A stretch of 64,000 nucleotides of DNA, taken from assembly GCA_028282725.1 (NCBI GenBank), contig JANQHF010000008.1, positions 25,983 to 89,982 of the forward strand. Reading direction: 5' to 3'. This DNA comes from Saprospiraceae bacterium. Lineage in GTDB: Bacteria; Bacteroidota; Bacteroidia; Chitinophagales; Saprospiraceae. Below, piece after piece: positions 25,460-35,010 of the stretch. The translations under genes were made by a program, and so were the position numbers. How positions within the stretch are numbered: position 1 is the first letter of the stretch; every line of letters begins with the position of its first letter. Below the pieces are notes generated by a model. It had not been told where the DNA came from, ran no database searches, and saw only the letters and a program-made list of their open reading frames with translations.

Positions 25460-25509
25460 CCAGTTTTGGTTATTGAATTGATCAATTTATCAACCTCGAT
25501 CATGTATGG

Positions 25510-26910
25510 CTACTCTTTAAAATAGCTGATAATCGATTTTACATCTTTGTGACCGAATATTTTCTCTGTGGTTTCAAATAAGGCAAAGTGATCGTCATAG
25601 GATTCGACAAGTGCCTCTTCCAGCAGGGAAAGACCTCTTTTAATATTGTTTAATCCAATGTGACAGGCTGCCTCGAGATATTGCAGCCGGTAGCTGAATG
25701 TGTATTTCTCAGAATTCGCTATCGCATCAAGTGCTGCCGAATATTCATCCAGGGACATAAGATATAATACATAGTCCTCCCAGTAATTGGATAGTTCTGA
25801 ACCTTTTTGAGCAGCTTTTTTCAAATAATAAATAGCTCGGTTTCGATCATCCAATTTGGTATAGCACTTACCGAGAGCGTGGTAGTATTCTTCCACCTCA
25901 TTTTCGATAGAAACAGCTTTGCGTAGCACCTTGATAGCACTTCTCCAATCCTGGTTCTCCATATAGCATTTTGCCAGGAGAAAATATGCCTCGTCACTAT
26001 ATGAATCCATTTCTATGGCTTCAAAAAGCGATCTCTTCGCCTGGTCCACAAGGCCCAGTGCATATTGGCATTCAGACATTGACATTAATAAATCAAACTC
26101 AGGTCCGAAGATGGCAATGGCTTCAAGATATATTTCCAGGGCCCGGTTATACTTCGTTTGATCCCGGCAAAATTCTGCACAGTCCAGGTATCCGGATTCA
26201 AATTGAGGATTGATAATATAGGTATATTCGAGAGCCTCAATTGCTTTTTCATATTCCCCGACATTGGCATAAGAGTGCCCGAGGTTATACCAGGCAAGAA
26301 AATTATAAGGATACTCCTCAACGATCAACCTGTGAATTTCAATACTCTCCTGGAAATTCTTGCTTTGCTCTACACTGGCATTCATCAAATAGAGGGCTTC
26401 TTCATTTTCAGGATTGAGATTCAATACCTTTTTTAAGCACTGAAACATCCTGTCAAACTCCTGAACACTTTCATAGAAGAAAGATTCAGCAATCAGGATA
26501 TCCTCCAATTCCTGTTTGGCTGCAAATGCCTTCAGATCTTCGATGAGCATAATGGCCTCATCAAATTCTTTTTGATGTATGTAGATATTGATTTTCAACA
26601 ATTCCAATTCCAATTCATTGGGAGATACTGACTCCGCACGTTCGATGACATCAAATGCCTCGTCCATCAAACCTTGCTTAATGAGTACTCTTGCCTTAAG
26701 GATCAAAAAATCGGAACGGAAGGAATATTGTTTTATCGCTGTCTCAATTACGGAAAGTGCCTGGGTAAATTCTCCCTCTTCCTCGTAATAGGTTATAATT
26801 TGCTGAAACTCTTTATCATTGAGATACAATGTTTTTCCTTCTTCTTCATTCAATTCATAATCTGAAATCAAACTCAGTAAAGAAGGAGAGAATCTCGTTC
26901 TACTATCCAT
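25510..26910 (-). CDS. Tetratricopeptide repeat protein
   Basis: A 466-residue helical protein made almost wholly of TPR units, about eleven in number, from residue 35 onward. Clear ones are FTQALSVIETAIKQY, MDEAFDVIERAESVSP, LAWYNLGHSYANVGEYEKAIEALEYTYIINP, YFLLAKCYMENQDWRSAIKVLRKAVSIE and YYHALGKCYTKLDDRNRAIYYLKKA. There is no signal peptide, so it is a cytoplasmic scaffold. No enzyme domain is visible. It stands alone, leftward, between two gene-poor stretches. Confidence 0.88.
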   Translation of the reverse strand: MDSRTRFSPSLLSLISDYELNEEEGKTLYLNDKEFQQIITYYEEEGEFTQALSVIETAIKQYSFRSDFLILKARVLIKQGLMDEAFDVIERAESVSPNELELELLKINIYIHQKEFDEAIMLIEDLKAFAAKQELEDILIAESFFYESVQEFDRMFQCLKKVLNLNPENEEALYLMNASVEQSKNFQESIEIHRLIVEEYPYNFLAWYNLGHSYANVGEYEKAIEALEYTYIINPQFESGYLDCAEFCRDQTKYNRALEIYLEAIAIFGPEFDLLMSMSECQYALGLVDQAKRSLFEAIEMDSYSDEAYFLLAKCYMENQDWRSAIKVLRKAVSIENEVEEYYHALGKCYTKLDDRNRAIYYLKKAAQKGSELSNYWEDYVLYLMSLDEYSAALDAIANSEKYTFSYRLQYLEAACHIGLNNIKRGLSLLEEALVESYDDHFALFETTEKIFGHKDVKSIISYFKE

Positions 26911-27330
26911 AGGTTCTAACGTAAGGGACTACAATCAGGTGGCTAAGATAACTAATTCACTTCCATTGGGAATTTATGATCATCTTTTTTTTCCACATTA
27001 TTCCTTATATATTTTACATGAAAAAAAGACATTATATGTTTGAAATCCAGCAATTTACATATATGTTAAAATAATTATGAAAAATATCTGTTGTCATAAC
27101 TCCCTCAATTTCACAAGACAATATATTCGCCTAATTATATATCTATTGGCTTTTCAATATGTAATCAAAATGTTTATATGTTGGTAATTCATTTTTATTG
27201 ACAATTTTGCCAATAAATTGGTCGCAAAGAGCGAAGATGGAACTGGAATGACAAGCTATTTTTAACCACATAGTCGTGTTGCATTCTATCAAATCAAATC
27301 TCTTTGAGAAATGGATGATTATTCAAGATA
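26911..27330. other. Gene-poor A+T-rich stretch
   Basis: Between the divergent TPR and acyltransferase genes I find no credible coding frame, tRNA or repeat. It contains several A+T-rich runs. TTGACA at 27199-27204 followed 10 bases later by TAAATTGG, a weak -7 match, is a possible promoter for the acyltransferase. Its length is more than two promoters need, so a small RNA cannot be excluded. Confidence 0.4.
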
Positions 27331-27888
27331 ATGATCACTGGAATGATTAGATGTATATCAAAAAAAATCTATCTCGCACTTGGATGGAAATTGGAAGGAA
27401 GATATCCAGGCGAAATCAAGAAAAAAATCATCATCGTTGCCCCACATACTTCAACCATGGATTTCTACATCGGCATCCTTGTAAAATTTTGGTTGGACAT
27501 TCGGGTGACATTCTATGCAAAAAAGGAGTTGTTCAAAGGTATACAAGGGTGGTTTCTGCGCTCGATTGGCGGGCGTCCCGTGGATCGATCGATTAAGGGC
27601 AATCTCGTAAGCCAGGCGGTAGCGGATTTCAATAATAAGGACCAACATACGATCCTGCTTACTCCCGAGGGCACAAGAAAAAAGGTGGATCGCTTCAAAT
27701 CGGGGTTTTACTATATTGCACACCAGGCTAACGTGCCAATCGTACCGGTTGCATTTGATTTTCAGAACAAGACGATCAAATTTTTTCCGACATATTACGT
27801 CAGAGGAGATGGAGCATCCGAAATAGAAGAAATCAGACAAATGTACAAGGGCATCGTCGGTAAGATTCCGGAAAACAGCATCTTGTAA
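27331..27888 (+). CDS. PlsC-like acyltransferase
   Basis: A 185-residue membrane-associated acyltransferase of the lysophosphatidate (PlsC) family. Block I is APHTSTMDF (HX4D with His and Asp), block II is around FFAKKELFKGIQG-like positions 62-74, block III is TPEGTRKKVDRFKSGF, and block IV is VPIVPVAFDF. The protein is shorter than classical PlsC (about 240) and lacks an N-terminal helix, as do many 1-acylglycerol-3-phosphate or lyso-ornithine acyltransferase relatives in Bacteroidota. It starts the rightward run to recO and ends 11 bases before ligA. Confidence 0.85.
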   Translation: MITGMIRCISKKIYLALGWKLEGRYPGEIKKKIIIVAPHTSTMDFYIGILVKFWLDIRVTFYAKKELFKGIQGWFLRSIGGRPVDRSIKGNLVSQAVADFNNKDQHTILLTPEGTRKKVDRFKSGFYYIAHQANVPIVPVAFDFQNKTIKFFPTYYVRGDGASEIEEIRQMYKGIVGKIPENSIL

Positions 27889-27899
27889 TCAGAGGCATT

Positions 27900-30011
27900 A
27901 TGTATTCACAAGAACAAGAGAATAAATTCATCGAGAAAAGCAAGGACTTCATTCAAAAAGAGGTTCAGTCTGCCGATATAGAGCTATTGAGACAGATTAT
28001 CAGGTATCATGAATGGCGATATCACATAAAAAACGATCCGGTCATTGCGGATTACGAATATGATCAGTTGTATAAATCACTGGAGCAGATCGAAGTCAAT
28101 CATCCCGATCTCGTTGTCTCTGATTCGCCTACACAGCGTGTAAGCAGTGATTTGTCATCCGATTTCCCTTCTGTGGCGCATATTGTGCCAATGCTTTCCC
28201 TCGATAATTCCTATGATGCGGCAGATTTGCGCAAGTTTGATGAGCAGGTGAGAAAGGCGGCGGGACTTGCACCGGAAGAAGCGATTGAGTATAGCATCGA
28301 ACCAAAATATGACGGAGGCAGTGTGGCATTGCTATATCGAAATGATCAATTTTACAGGGCCGCCACGCGAGGCAATGGTGTGGAAGGAGAAGATATCACG
28401 CAAAATGTAAAAGTTCTTCCAACAATCCCGCTCAGGGCCAACTTTTCTAACTATAATATTTACGAGGCCGAATTAAGAGGAGAAGCCGTAATTGCAAAAA
28501 AGAGGTTTACCGAATTGAATGAGGAAAGAGAATCGAATGGACTTTCTTTATTCGCCAATCCCAGGAATTCGGCAGCCGGAGGTTTGAGGATGAAGAACCC
28601 TGTCGAAACCAGAGACAGGGGAATCGAAATATTCATTTTTCAACTAGGTCATGCAGCCGATGAAAACGGTAATGACCGTCTTGAAGAATTCAACAGCCAT
28701 TCCATACAATTGAAGATCCTGGGACAATTGGGATTCAAAATTGAGGACCATGAGGAATTTGTCTGTCGGGACATCGAGTCTGTGATACAAAATGTCACCG
28801 CCTGGGAACAGGGACGTGAAGAATATCCCTATGAAATTGACGGTATGGTAGTTAAGGTGGACAAAAGAGAGATTCAAGAATTATGCGGCTCTACACAACA
28901 TCATCCCAAATGGGCCATTGCTTTTAAATTCAAAGCAAAACAAGCTACGACCGTACTCGAAAAAGTGGAATACCAGGTGGGAAAAATTGGGTCGATTACT
29001 CCGGTGGCCAAGGTTACGCCGACTCAACTCGCGGGTGTAACGGTGTCCTCGATTTCGTTGCACAATGAAGAGTTTATCAAGGGTAAAGATTTGAGAATAG
29101 GAGACCGGATCGTTATAGAAAGGGCGGGTGATGTCATACCTTATATTGTTAAGGCCTTACCTGATTTGAGAAATGGCAGTGAGCTGGAAATAGAATTTCC
29201 ACAATTCTGTCCGATCAACAGTGAAGAAGAAGTCCGGCTTATACGCGTTGAGGGGGAGGCTGCCTGGAGATGTCCCAATTGTACCTGCAGTGCACAAAAT
29301 CTCCAGAAGATCATTTTCCACGTTTCCAAGAGTGCCATGGATATCGATGGATTTGGACGCTCTTTTGTCGAGCGATTCTATGAGTTGGGATGGTTACGGG
29401 ATATAGGTGATGTCTACGACCTGGATTACGAAGAGATCGCCAAACTTGAAGGATTCGGAACACGATCAGCACAAAATCTGAAAAAGTCCATTGAAAAGGC
29501 AAAGTCCAATTCACTTTCCAGGCTTTTGCATAGCCTCAGCATTCACCATTTAGGCAAGAAAGCCTCCAGGCTGTTAGCACAGGAAGTAGAATCCGTATTT
29601 GATCTTGAGCATTGGACTATGGATGATTTCCTGGGGATTAAGGATATAGGTCCCGTCGTAGCTCAGAATGTGATGGAATACTTCTCAAATGAAAATAATA
29701 TTGTGTTGCTTCAAAAGATGGAAAGTTTAGGAGTCAACATGCTTCAGACTTCAGCTGACCGTCCAAAAGTAATTGCAACCGATGCCCCTCTTAAAGGAAA
29801 AACCATTCTATTTACCGGGACCCTGACCAAAATGACCCGAAATCAGGCGAAGGAATTTGCAGAAGAATTAGGGGCCACCAACATCAGTGGAGTGAGCAAG
29901 AATTTGAATATTCTCGTCGCAGGTGAAAAAGCTGGTTCAAAATTGAAAAAGGCTCAGGATTTAGGAACCGTTCAGATCCTATCCGAAGATGAATTTCTTG
30001 CATTCAAGTAG
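27900..30011 (+). CDS. ligA: NAD+-dependent DNA ligase LigA
   Basis: A 703-residue ligase that seals nicks in DNA using NAD+. Domain Ia with YHEWRYHIKNDP (NAD-binding Tyr) at 36-47, the adenylated Lys in EPKYDGGS (K136), the OB fold, a zinc finger, helix-hairpin-helix repeats (about 500-600) and a C-terminal BRCT domain (from about 627, KGKTILFTGTLTKMTR). The zinc site is odd: the first pair is C437-P-I-N440 rather than CPxC, while the second block, CPNCTC (458-463), has an additional Cys at 461 that could serve as the fourth ligand. Essential for replication. Overlaps nothing; the methyltransferase start follows 16 bases later. Confidence 0.96.
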   Translation: MYSQEQENKFIEKSKDFIQKEVQSADIELLRQIIRYHEWRYHIKNDPVIADYEYDQLYKSLEQIEVNHPDLVVSDSPTQRVSSDLSSDFPSVAHIVPMLSLDNSYDAADLRKFDEQVRKAAGLAPEEAIEYSIEPKYDGGSVALLYRNDQFYRAATRGNGVEGEDITQNVKVLPTIPLRANFSNYNIYEAELRGEAVIAKKRFTELNEERESNGLSLFANPRNSAAGGLRMKNPVETRDRGIEIFIFQLGHAADENGNDRLEEFNSHSIQLKILGQLGFKIEDHEEFVCRDIESVIQNVTAWEQGREEYPYEIDGMVVKVDKREIQELCGSTQHHPKWAIAFKFKAKQATTVLEKVEYQVGKIGSITPVAKVTPTQLAGVTVSSISLHNEEFIKGKDLRIGDRIVIERAGDVIPYIVKALPDLRNGSELEIEFPQFCPINSEEEVRLIRVEGEAAWRCPNCTCSAQNLQKIIFHVSKSAMDIDGFGRSFVERFYELGWLRDIGDVYDLDYEEIAKLEGFGTRSAQNLKKSIEKAKSNSLSRLLHSLSIHHLGKKASRLLAQEVESVFDLEHWTMDDFLGIKDIGPVVAQNVMEYFSNENNIVLLQKMESLGVNMLQTSADRPKVIATDAPLKGKTILFTGTLTKMTRNQAKEFAEELGATNISGVSKNLNILVAGEKAGSKLKKAQDLGTVQILSEDEFLAFK

Positions 30012-30027
30012 TCAAGAAGAATTAGCC

Positions 30028-30729
30028 ATGCCTTCTTTATATATCATACCGTGTTCGATTCATCAGGACGGGAGTGATCATATTCCTCCTGTGGTCAAAA
30101 ATACCGTGATTGAGCTATCTCTGTTCATTGTTGAAAGAACGCGTACGGCCCGCCGATTTCTCAGAAATATCCTGCCAGACTTTCCAATTGATGCATGCAC
30201 CTTCCTCGAATTGAACAAGCACGATGCAAAGGCTAGTTTATTGGATATCGAGAGCTTGTTGGAACGAAATCAAAACGTGGGAATGATGAGTGAGGCCGGC
30301 ACGCCATGCATTGCAGATCCTGGTGCATGGGTTGTCAGTCTCGCTCGTCAAAAGGGTTACACCATCCGTGCCCTTACCGGCCCCAACTCTATCATATTGG
30401 GTCTGGCGGCTTCTGGCATGAACGGCCAGAGTTTTACCTTTCATGGCTACCTGCCGGTTCAAGAACAAAAACTTTCCAAAAAGTTGAAGGAAATCAATGT
30501 CTCAGCAATGAAAAAGGGAACATCTCAAATATTTATTGAAACTCCCTATCGCAATACAAAGTTGTTGAGGAGCATTCAGAAAAATGTACATCCGGAATTG
30601 CATTTATGCGTCGCCAAAAATCTGACGGCAAATGATGAATCTATTCAAACCAGAAAGATCCGGGATTGGAAACCAGAGGCATTGGAAAAGCATCCATGTA
30701 TCTTTATCATTGGCCAATTACAACAATGA
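30028..30729 (+). CDS. RsmI-like SAM-dependent methyltransferase
   Basis: A 233-residue tetrapyrrole-methylase-fold protein close to RsmI (16S rRNA 2'-O-ribose methyltransferase). Marks are SLYIIPC at the first strand, MMSEAGTPCIADPGAWVV (SAM site), LTGPNSIILGLAASG and FIETPYRNTKLL. Many Bacteroidota carry a second, divergent RsmI paralogue like this one, so the substrate may not be 16S C1402. ATG 30028 gives MPSLYI; the frame back to 29989 overlaps ligA and adds nothing family-like. Four bases separate it from the GH3 gene. Confidence 0.85.
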   Translation: MPSLYIIPCSIHQDGSDHIPPVVKNTVIELSLFIVERTRTARRFLRNILPDFPIDACTFLELNKHDAKASLLDIESLLERNQNVGMMSEAGTPCIADPGAWVVSLARQKGYTIRALTGPNSIILGLAASGMNGQSFTFHGYLPVQEQKLSKKLKEINVSAMKKGTSQIFIETPYRNTKLLRSIQKNVHPELHLCVAKNLTANDESIQTRKIRDWKPEALEKHPCIFIIGQLQQ

Positions 30730-30733
30730 GTGT

Positions 30734-32251
30734 ATGAGTTCCCCCATGAATTTTGTTGTGCGTTCCTACCTGAGAAAATGGAATAAAGAACTCTCAGATA
30801 TCAGGAATAATCCATGGAGAATACAAAGTTTGCAATTGACGGAAATCATCAATTCCAGGTATGTTCGGGCAATCCACGGAGAACAAGCAAAAATTGAATC
30901 TTATGAAGAGTTTAAAGAAACCATTCCAATTCAATTCTATGATGACATCAAAGAAAAGATCCTTGAATTCAAATCCAAAAAAACTATCCGTTGTGAATAT
31001 TTCGCCCAGTCTTCAGGAACGTCATCTGGTGAAAGAAAGTTAATTCCAACTCCTGAAATATTTGTCAAAAGAAATCACCTGAGGGGATCCTGGTACATAC
31101 TTCATACCCTGTACCAACACGATCGGGAAATGTCGGTGTTCAAGTCTAAGAATTTATTGATTGGTGGATCCATTTATCACAAGTCTGATTCTTCTACAGT
31201 CGGAGACGTTTCCGGAATTATGCTCAACAGGATTCCGCGTTTCTTTCGACCCTGGTATGTGCCCAGTATTAAAACAGCAGTTCATCCGGATTGGAAATTC
31301 AAATTAGAACAAACTGCCAAGGAGGCTGCTCGAACAAAAAACATTGCCCTTCTAGGTGGTACTCCAACCTGGGTACTGGCTGTCCTCAGAATGATCTTAC
31401 AAAGATCCGGGAAAGAAAACCTGACAGAGATATGGCCCGGATTGAAAGCATACATTCATGGCGGTGTAAATTTTGAACCATACCGAAATCAATTCAAATC
31501 TTTGATTCAAAAAGAAGAATTCAGATACACAGAAGTTTACAATGCCTCGGAGGGATTCTTTGCCTTCCAGGACCGACCGGTTGAAAGGGGAATGTTGCTG
31601 ATGTGTGCCTCGGGAGTTTTTTTTGAATTTATAGAATGGCAGGATTTTAGAAACGGAATCATGGATGCCCATTCGATAGCGGAGGTGTGCACCGGGGAAG
31701 ACTATGTCATGGTGATTTCTTCGATCAACGGATTGCTCAGATACGTCCTCGGAGATTTAGTAAGGTTCGTTACGATCGCACCCTTTCGAATCATAGTTAC
31801 TGGTAGAATTAAAGAATATATAAATGCATTTGGTGAAGATCTGGCGCTTTTCCAGGTCGAAGAAGCTTTGAAAGAAATCAACGCTATTCACCAGGTTCAT
31901 ATTCGGGACTTTTCTATAGCTCCTAAATATTTGAACATCGAGAAAAATGGGTACCACTTCTGGTTTATCGAATTTTACAACGAACCAGAAGATCCGGATC
32001 TGTATGCCAGGGATCTCGATCGAAAATTATGCGACCTGAATTCGAATTATGCTCAAAAAAGATACGGCCAGATCGCCCTTGATCCATTAAAAATATTCAA
32101 ACTGAATAAAGGTACTGTTGACAAGTATTTTCAGCTTCATTCAGTGCTTGGCGGTCAAAGCAAACTCCCAAAAATGAGCAATGATTCGAAGATCCTGGAT
32201 CGCCTCTATCAAATACATCACGCCATACACCAAGATGTTGTAACTTCATAA
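30734..32251 (+). CDS. GH3 auxin-responsive promoter-like acyl-adenylating protein
   Basis: A 505-residue member of the GH3 family, ANL-superfamily enzymes that adenylate an acid and link it to an amine. The ATP-binding motif is SSGTSSGERKLIPTP; AYIHGGVNFEPYRNQFK, YNASEGFFAFQ (acid/ATP contact) and LRYVLGDLVRF followed by GRIKEYINAFGEDL are the later family motifs. In plants GH3 conjugates hormones; the bacterial substrate is unknown, perhaps a lipid or amino acid. I start at ATG 30734, five bases after the methyltransferase stop; the frame extends back within that gene but without homology. It may use ATG 30746 instead. Confidence 0.85.
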   Translation: MSSPMNFVVRSYLRKWNKELSDIRNNPWRIQSLQLTEIINSRYVRAIHGEQAKIESYEEFKETIPIQFYDDIKEKILEFKSKKTIRCEYFAQSSGTSSGERKLIPTPEIFVKRNHLRGSWYILHTLYQHDREMSVFKSKNLLIGGSIYHKSDSSTVGDVSGIMLNRIPRFFRPWYVPSIKTAVHPDWKFKLEQTAKEAARTKNIALLGGTPTWVLAVLRMILQRSGKENLTEIWPGLKAYIHGGVNFEPYRNQFKSLIQKEEFRYTEVYNASEGFFAFQDRPVERGMLLMCASGVFFEFIEWQDFRNGIMDAHSIAEVCTGEDYVMVISSINGLLRYVLGDLVRFVTIAPFRIIVTGRIKEYINAFGEDLALFQVEEALKEINAIHQVHIRDFSIAPKYLNIEKNGYHFWFIEFYNEPEDPDLYARDLDRKLCDLNSNYAQKRYGQIALDPLKIFKLNKGTVDKYFQLHSVLGGQSKLPKMSNDSKILDRLYQIHHAIHQDVVTS

Positions 32252-32266
32252 TCCAGCAAAATATGA

Positions 32267-32587
32267 ATGGATAAAATAGTCCGGCATCTCGCGGATGCTT
32301 TGAATAAAGAGTTGGAGTTAGAAGACAAAGGAACAGTATTATCTGTCGACTCCCTGAAAAGTGCCATTGCTTTCAGGGTGCAGGAATTATTATCGAGCGA
32401 TCCTTCATTACTATTTAGTTATTTGTATCGATTGGATGTTTCAGAAACAAAATTGAAAGAGGCTTTGGATCCATCAGGGGGAGATATAGTCAAGGCTATT
32501 TCCAAGCTCATTTATAATCGTCAATTAGAGAGGGTCAAAACGAAGAATTCATATAAACAATCTACAATTGACGGATGGGACTGGTAG
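32267..32587 (+). CDS. Conserved-looking hypothetical protein between GH3 and recO
   Basis: A 106-residue cytoplasmic protein I do not recognise. It is mostly helical and charged (LADALNKELELEDKG, SAIAFRVQELLSSDPSLLFSYLYRLDVSE) and ends in a polar tail TIDGWDW. The pattern of a helical domain reading position and register, located between two well-known genes with short gaps (15 and 19 bases), argues it is real. No catalytic motif is visible. Confidence 0.65.
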   Translation: MDKIVRHLADALNKELELEDKGTVLSVDSLKSAIAFRVQELLSSDPSLLFSYLYRLDVSETKLKEALDPSGGDIVKAISKLIYNRQLERVKTKNSYKQSTIDGWDW

Positions 32588-32606
32588 GGCTTATTAAGAC
32601 GTAAAT

Positions 32607-33326
32607 ATGCTGAAGAGCACCGAAGGCATTATTGTAAGAACGGTTAAGTATGGAGAATCTTCGATTATCCTTGACCTCCTGACACCTGAAGAAGGTATCC
32701 GGTCATTTATCATGAGCGGTGTTGGAAAAAGCAAAAACCAGAACTTAGCATCAAAGATCCGGGTCTTGAATCTTGTAACAGTCCAGGCTTACATCAAGAA
32801 CAATGACAGACTTTCAAGAATTAAAGAAGTTTCCTACAGTTACATTTATAAATCTATTCCATTTCACGTAGCCAAAAGTTCGATTGCCATGTTCTTGATT
32901 GAGGTTTGTCGTAAAGCTGTGAAGATCAGTTCTGACAGTCAGGCACTCTATCAGTATGTGGTGAAAGGACTGATTCATCTGGACAATCTTGCATCCGGGA
33001 TTGCGCATTTCCATATTGGTTTTCTCGTTGGACTCGGTCGACACCTGGGATTTGAGATTAACAACAATTACGATGAAAGTCGTCAATACTTTAATCTTGA
33101 GGAAGGATCATTCACTTCTAAAAGAGGAAGTCATCCGTTGTCATTAGATAGTGAATCAAGTTTTCACCTGTCGCAATATCTATCTAATCAACAATATACC
33201 AACTCCAGCAGACTGCAGAGAAAAGACTTGATCCTTTCGCTGATCGAATTTTATAAATACCACCTGGATGGATTTGGTGAACTCAGGTCTCTTGATGTCC
33301 TGATGGCTATCTACGATGAATCCTAA
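32607..33326 (+). CDS. recO: DNA repair protein RecO
   Basis: A 239-residue RecO, which with RecR loads RecA on SSB-coated single-stranded DNA. The N-terminal OB fold is TEGIIVRTVKYGESSIILDLLTPEEG (residues 5-30) with the next strand IRSFIMSGVGKSK; a helical part follows (AMFLIEVCRKAV, FHIGFLVGLGRHLGFEI). No zinc-binding Cys cluster is seen, as in other Bacteroidota RecO. It is the last gene of the ligA run and overlaps the convergent barrel gene by four bases. Confidence 0.9.
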   Translation: MLKSTEGIIVRTVKYGESSIILDLLTPEEGIRSFIMSGVGKSKNQNLASKIRVLNLVTVQAYIKNNDRLSRIKEVSYSYIYKSIPFHVAKSSIAMFLIEVCRKAVKISSDSQALYQYVVKGLIHLDNLASGIAHFHIGFLVGLGRHLGFEINNNYDESRQYFNLEEGSFTSKRGSHPLSLDSESSFHLSQYLSNQQYTNSSRLQRKDLILSLIEFYKYHLDGFGELRSLDVLMAIYDES

Positions 33327-34213
33327 AACTTGAAACCAATTGAAAGATAAAAACCCAGATTCTTATCGCTATCATTGTTAAAGATCGGAGTCTCATCATC
33401 ATTAACCCGGGCAAAGGAATAGTCGGCTGTATTTCTGGTAATATCCCTGACTCCGTATTCCACCCGACCCATGAGGTATAATCCTCTGTTCAGATAATAA
33501 GAAATACCGCCTGCAAGACCTAGGTCGATACTGAAAAACCTCCCCTCATCGATGTTAAACTGGTTGAAGTCGTAGGAATTCTCTATACCCCGTAACGTCA
33601 CATCCTGACCATTGGCCCGAATCAATATATCCTGGCTGCGCACTCCAAAAATGTCGAATCGAGTGTCTGCATCATCACCGAAATAGTTGAAGTTCAAGCC
33701 TTGTCTGAAACTGTGCTCCTGGCTTGCACCGGGGCCTCCGAATATCAATGTACCCGTGGCTACGGGACTGACTAAAAAACCGATATAACCACCGGCAAAA
33801 ACTTCGAGCTTGTCCGAAACTCTCAGATGCACGGTCTGTGGAAATTGAATGTAGGCATTGGAATGATTCAAGTCTATAAAGGAAGTATCACGAAGAATGA
33901 TATTTGCCGATCCATCTTCAGGAGGGAAAATATAAAACCCATTGGGTGTATTCAACTCGTAGGAGGAACCCATCTGGTTGTAAAGCACTTCCGACCTGAT
34001 GCCAATCAGATCGTTAAAATTCCATTGAAAACTCAATCCAAAGTGAAATCCTCCGCTTAATTTATAACTCTCACCAAAATCAGTTTCCAATGGTCCTGTG
34101 AACTTATTTTGACCAAGTCCGGCCCGGATGCCAATATTATATCCTTGTCCCTGGACATTGGCGGCAAGTAGAAAGGCAAACAAAAGTACGGTCAGTCGAC
34201 AAATATGCGACAT
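33323..34213 (-). CDS. PorT-like outer-membrane beta-barrel protein
   Basis: A 296-residue barrel with a signal peptide (residues 1-22, LLFAFLLAANVQGQG). Strands such as YNIGIRAGLGQNKFTG, FHFGLSFQWNFNDLIGIRSEVLYNQMGSSY, DKLEVFAGGYIGFLV and FYLSIGFKF at the end match the outer-membrane porin/PorT-like family (OMP_b-brl). The frame opens at a TTG (34234), but a perfect promoter lies over it, so I start at ATG 34213. No partner gene identifies its cargo. Confidence 0.8.
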   Translation of the reverse strand: MSHICRLTVLLFAFLLAANVQGQGYNIGIRAGLGQNKFTGPLETDFGESYKLSGGFHFGLSFQWNFNDLIGIRSEVLYNQMGSSYELNTPNGFYIFPPEDGSANIILRDTSFIDLNHSNAYIQFPQTVHLRVSDKLEVFAGGYIGFLVSPVATGTLIFGGPGASQEHSFRQGLNFNYFGDDADTRFDIFGVRSQDILIRANGQDVTLRGIENSYDFNQFNIDEGRFFSIDLGLAGGISYYLNRGLYLMGRVEYGVRDITRNTADYSFARVNDDETPIFNNDSDKNLGFYLSIGFKF

Positions 34214-34231
34214 AGAAGAATAATTGAGCGG

Positions 34232-34262
34232 CAAATATAGATCAATTCATTTTTGGCCCAAA
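34232..34262 (-). promoter_or_regulatory. Complete Bacteroidota promoter of the barrel gene
   Basis: Reading the minus strand: TTTG at 34262-34259, a 19-base spacer, then TATATTTG at 34239-34232. Both elements match the -33 and -7 consensus. Transcription should start near 34225, 12 bases before ATG 34213, which excludes the upstream TTG 34234 as start codon. Confidence 0.75.
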
Positions 34263-34335
34263 TGAACCCTGTTCAATTAAGAATTGATTAAGAGAAATGA
34301 AATAAAGATAACCCGGACTGATTTTTAATGGAGTA

Positions 34336-34947
34336 TTAGCCCATCTCCGAAACCACTTCAGTAACCTCAGGAACCATTCTCTTCAACATTCCTTCAATTC
34401 CCGCTTTCAGCGTCACGGTGGAAGAGGGGCATCCGCTGCATGAACCTTGTAGAAGAACAGTAACCACGCCTTCGTTGAACGACTGGAATTCTATATTCCC
34501 ACCATCCATTTCAACAGCTGGTTTTACATATGTATCAATCAGTTCCTTGATCTTTTTGACGAGTTCGGCTTCTTCACCTGTATATTCATAGGAAACACCT
34601 TTTTCTGCTTCAATTGCCTTCATAGCCTCTTCGAATCCATCCGCCACGATCGACTTTCCATCCGATACGTAATTTTTGATAAACTCCTTGAGTTTGAGCA
34701 TAATGTCTTCCCAGCTATAATTGAATTCCTTCGTTACGGTAATGAAATTATTACAGATATACACACCCTTGACATATGGAAATTGAAATAAGCTGCTGGC
34801 TATAGGAGACCATTCCTCTGCCAGGGATTCATCCCTGAAATCGGCCGTACCCTTATACAGCATTTTATTGGTTACAAATTTCAACGATTCCGGGTTGGGC
34901 GTTTGTTCGGTATATAACATAACCGGGCTTTGCGTTTGCGTGTCCAT
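34336..34947 (-). CDS. Nfu-type iron-sulfur scaffold protein
   Basis: A 203-residue Fe-S carrier. The N-terminal Nfu_N domain begins MLYTEQTPNPESLKFV and has the ASSLFQFPYVKGVYI strand; the C-terminal NifU domain holds the cluster-binding CxxC in LLQGSCSGCPSSTVTL, before the helix AGIEGMLKRMVP. It delivers [4Fe-4S] clusters to target enzymes such as the Moco radical-SAM protein MoaA, encoded elsewhere in this window. It is transcribed alone, leftward. Confidence 0.92.
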   Translation of the reverse strand: MDTQTQSPVMLYTEQTPNPESLKFVTNKMLYKGTADFRDESLAEEWSPIASSLFQFPYVKGVYICNNFITVTKEFNYSWEDIMLKLKEFIKNYVSDGKSIVADGFEEAMKAIEAEKGVSYEYTGEEAELVKKIKELIDTYVKPAVEMDGGNIEFQSFNEGVVTVLLQGSCSGCPSSTVTLKAGIEGMLKRMVPEVTEVVSEMG

Positions 34948-35010
34948 CTTATTGTTTTTACTTATTTTATAAACAATTTCGGAGCCACAAAGATCAAATA
35001 AATTCTCAAA

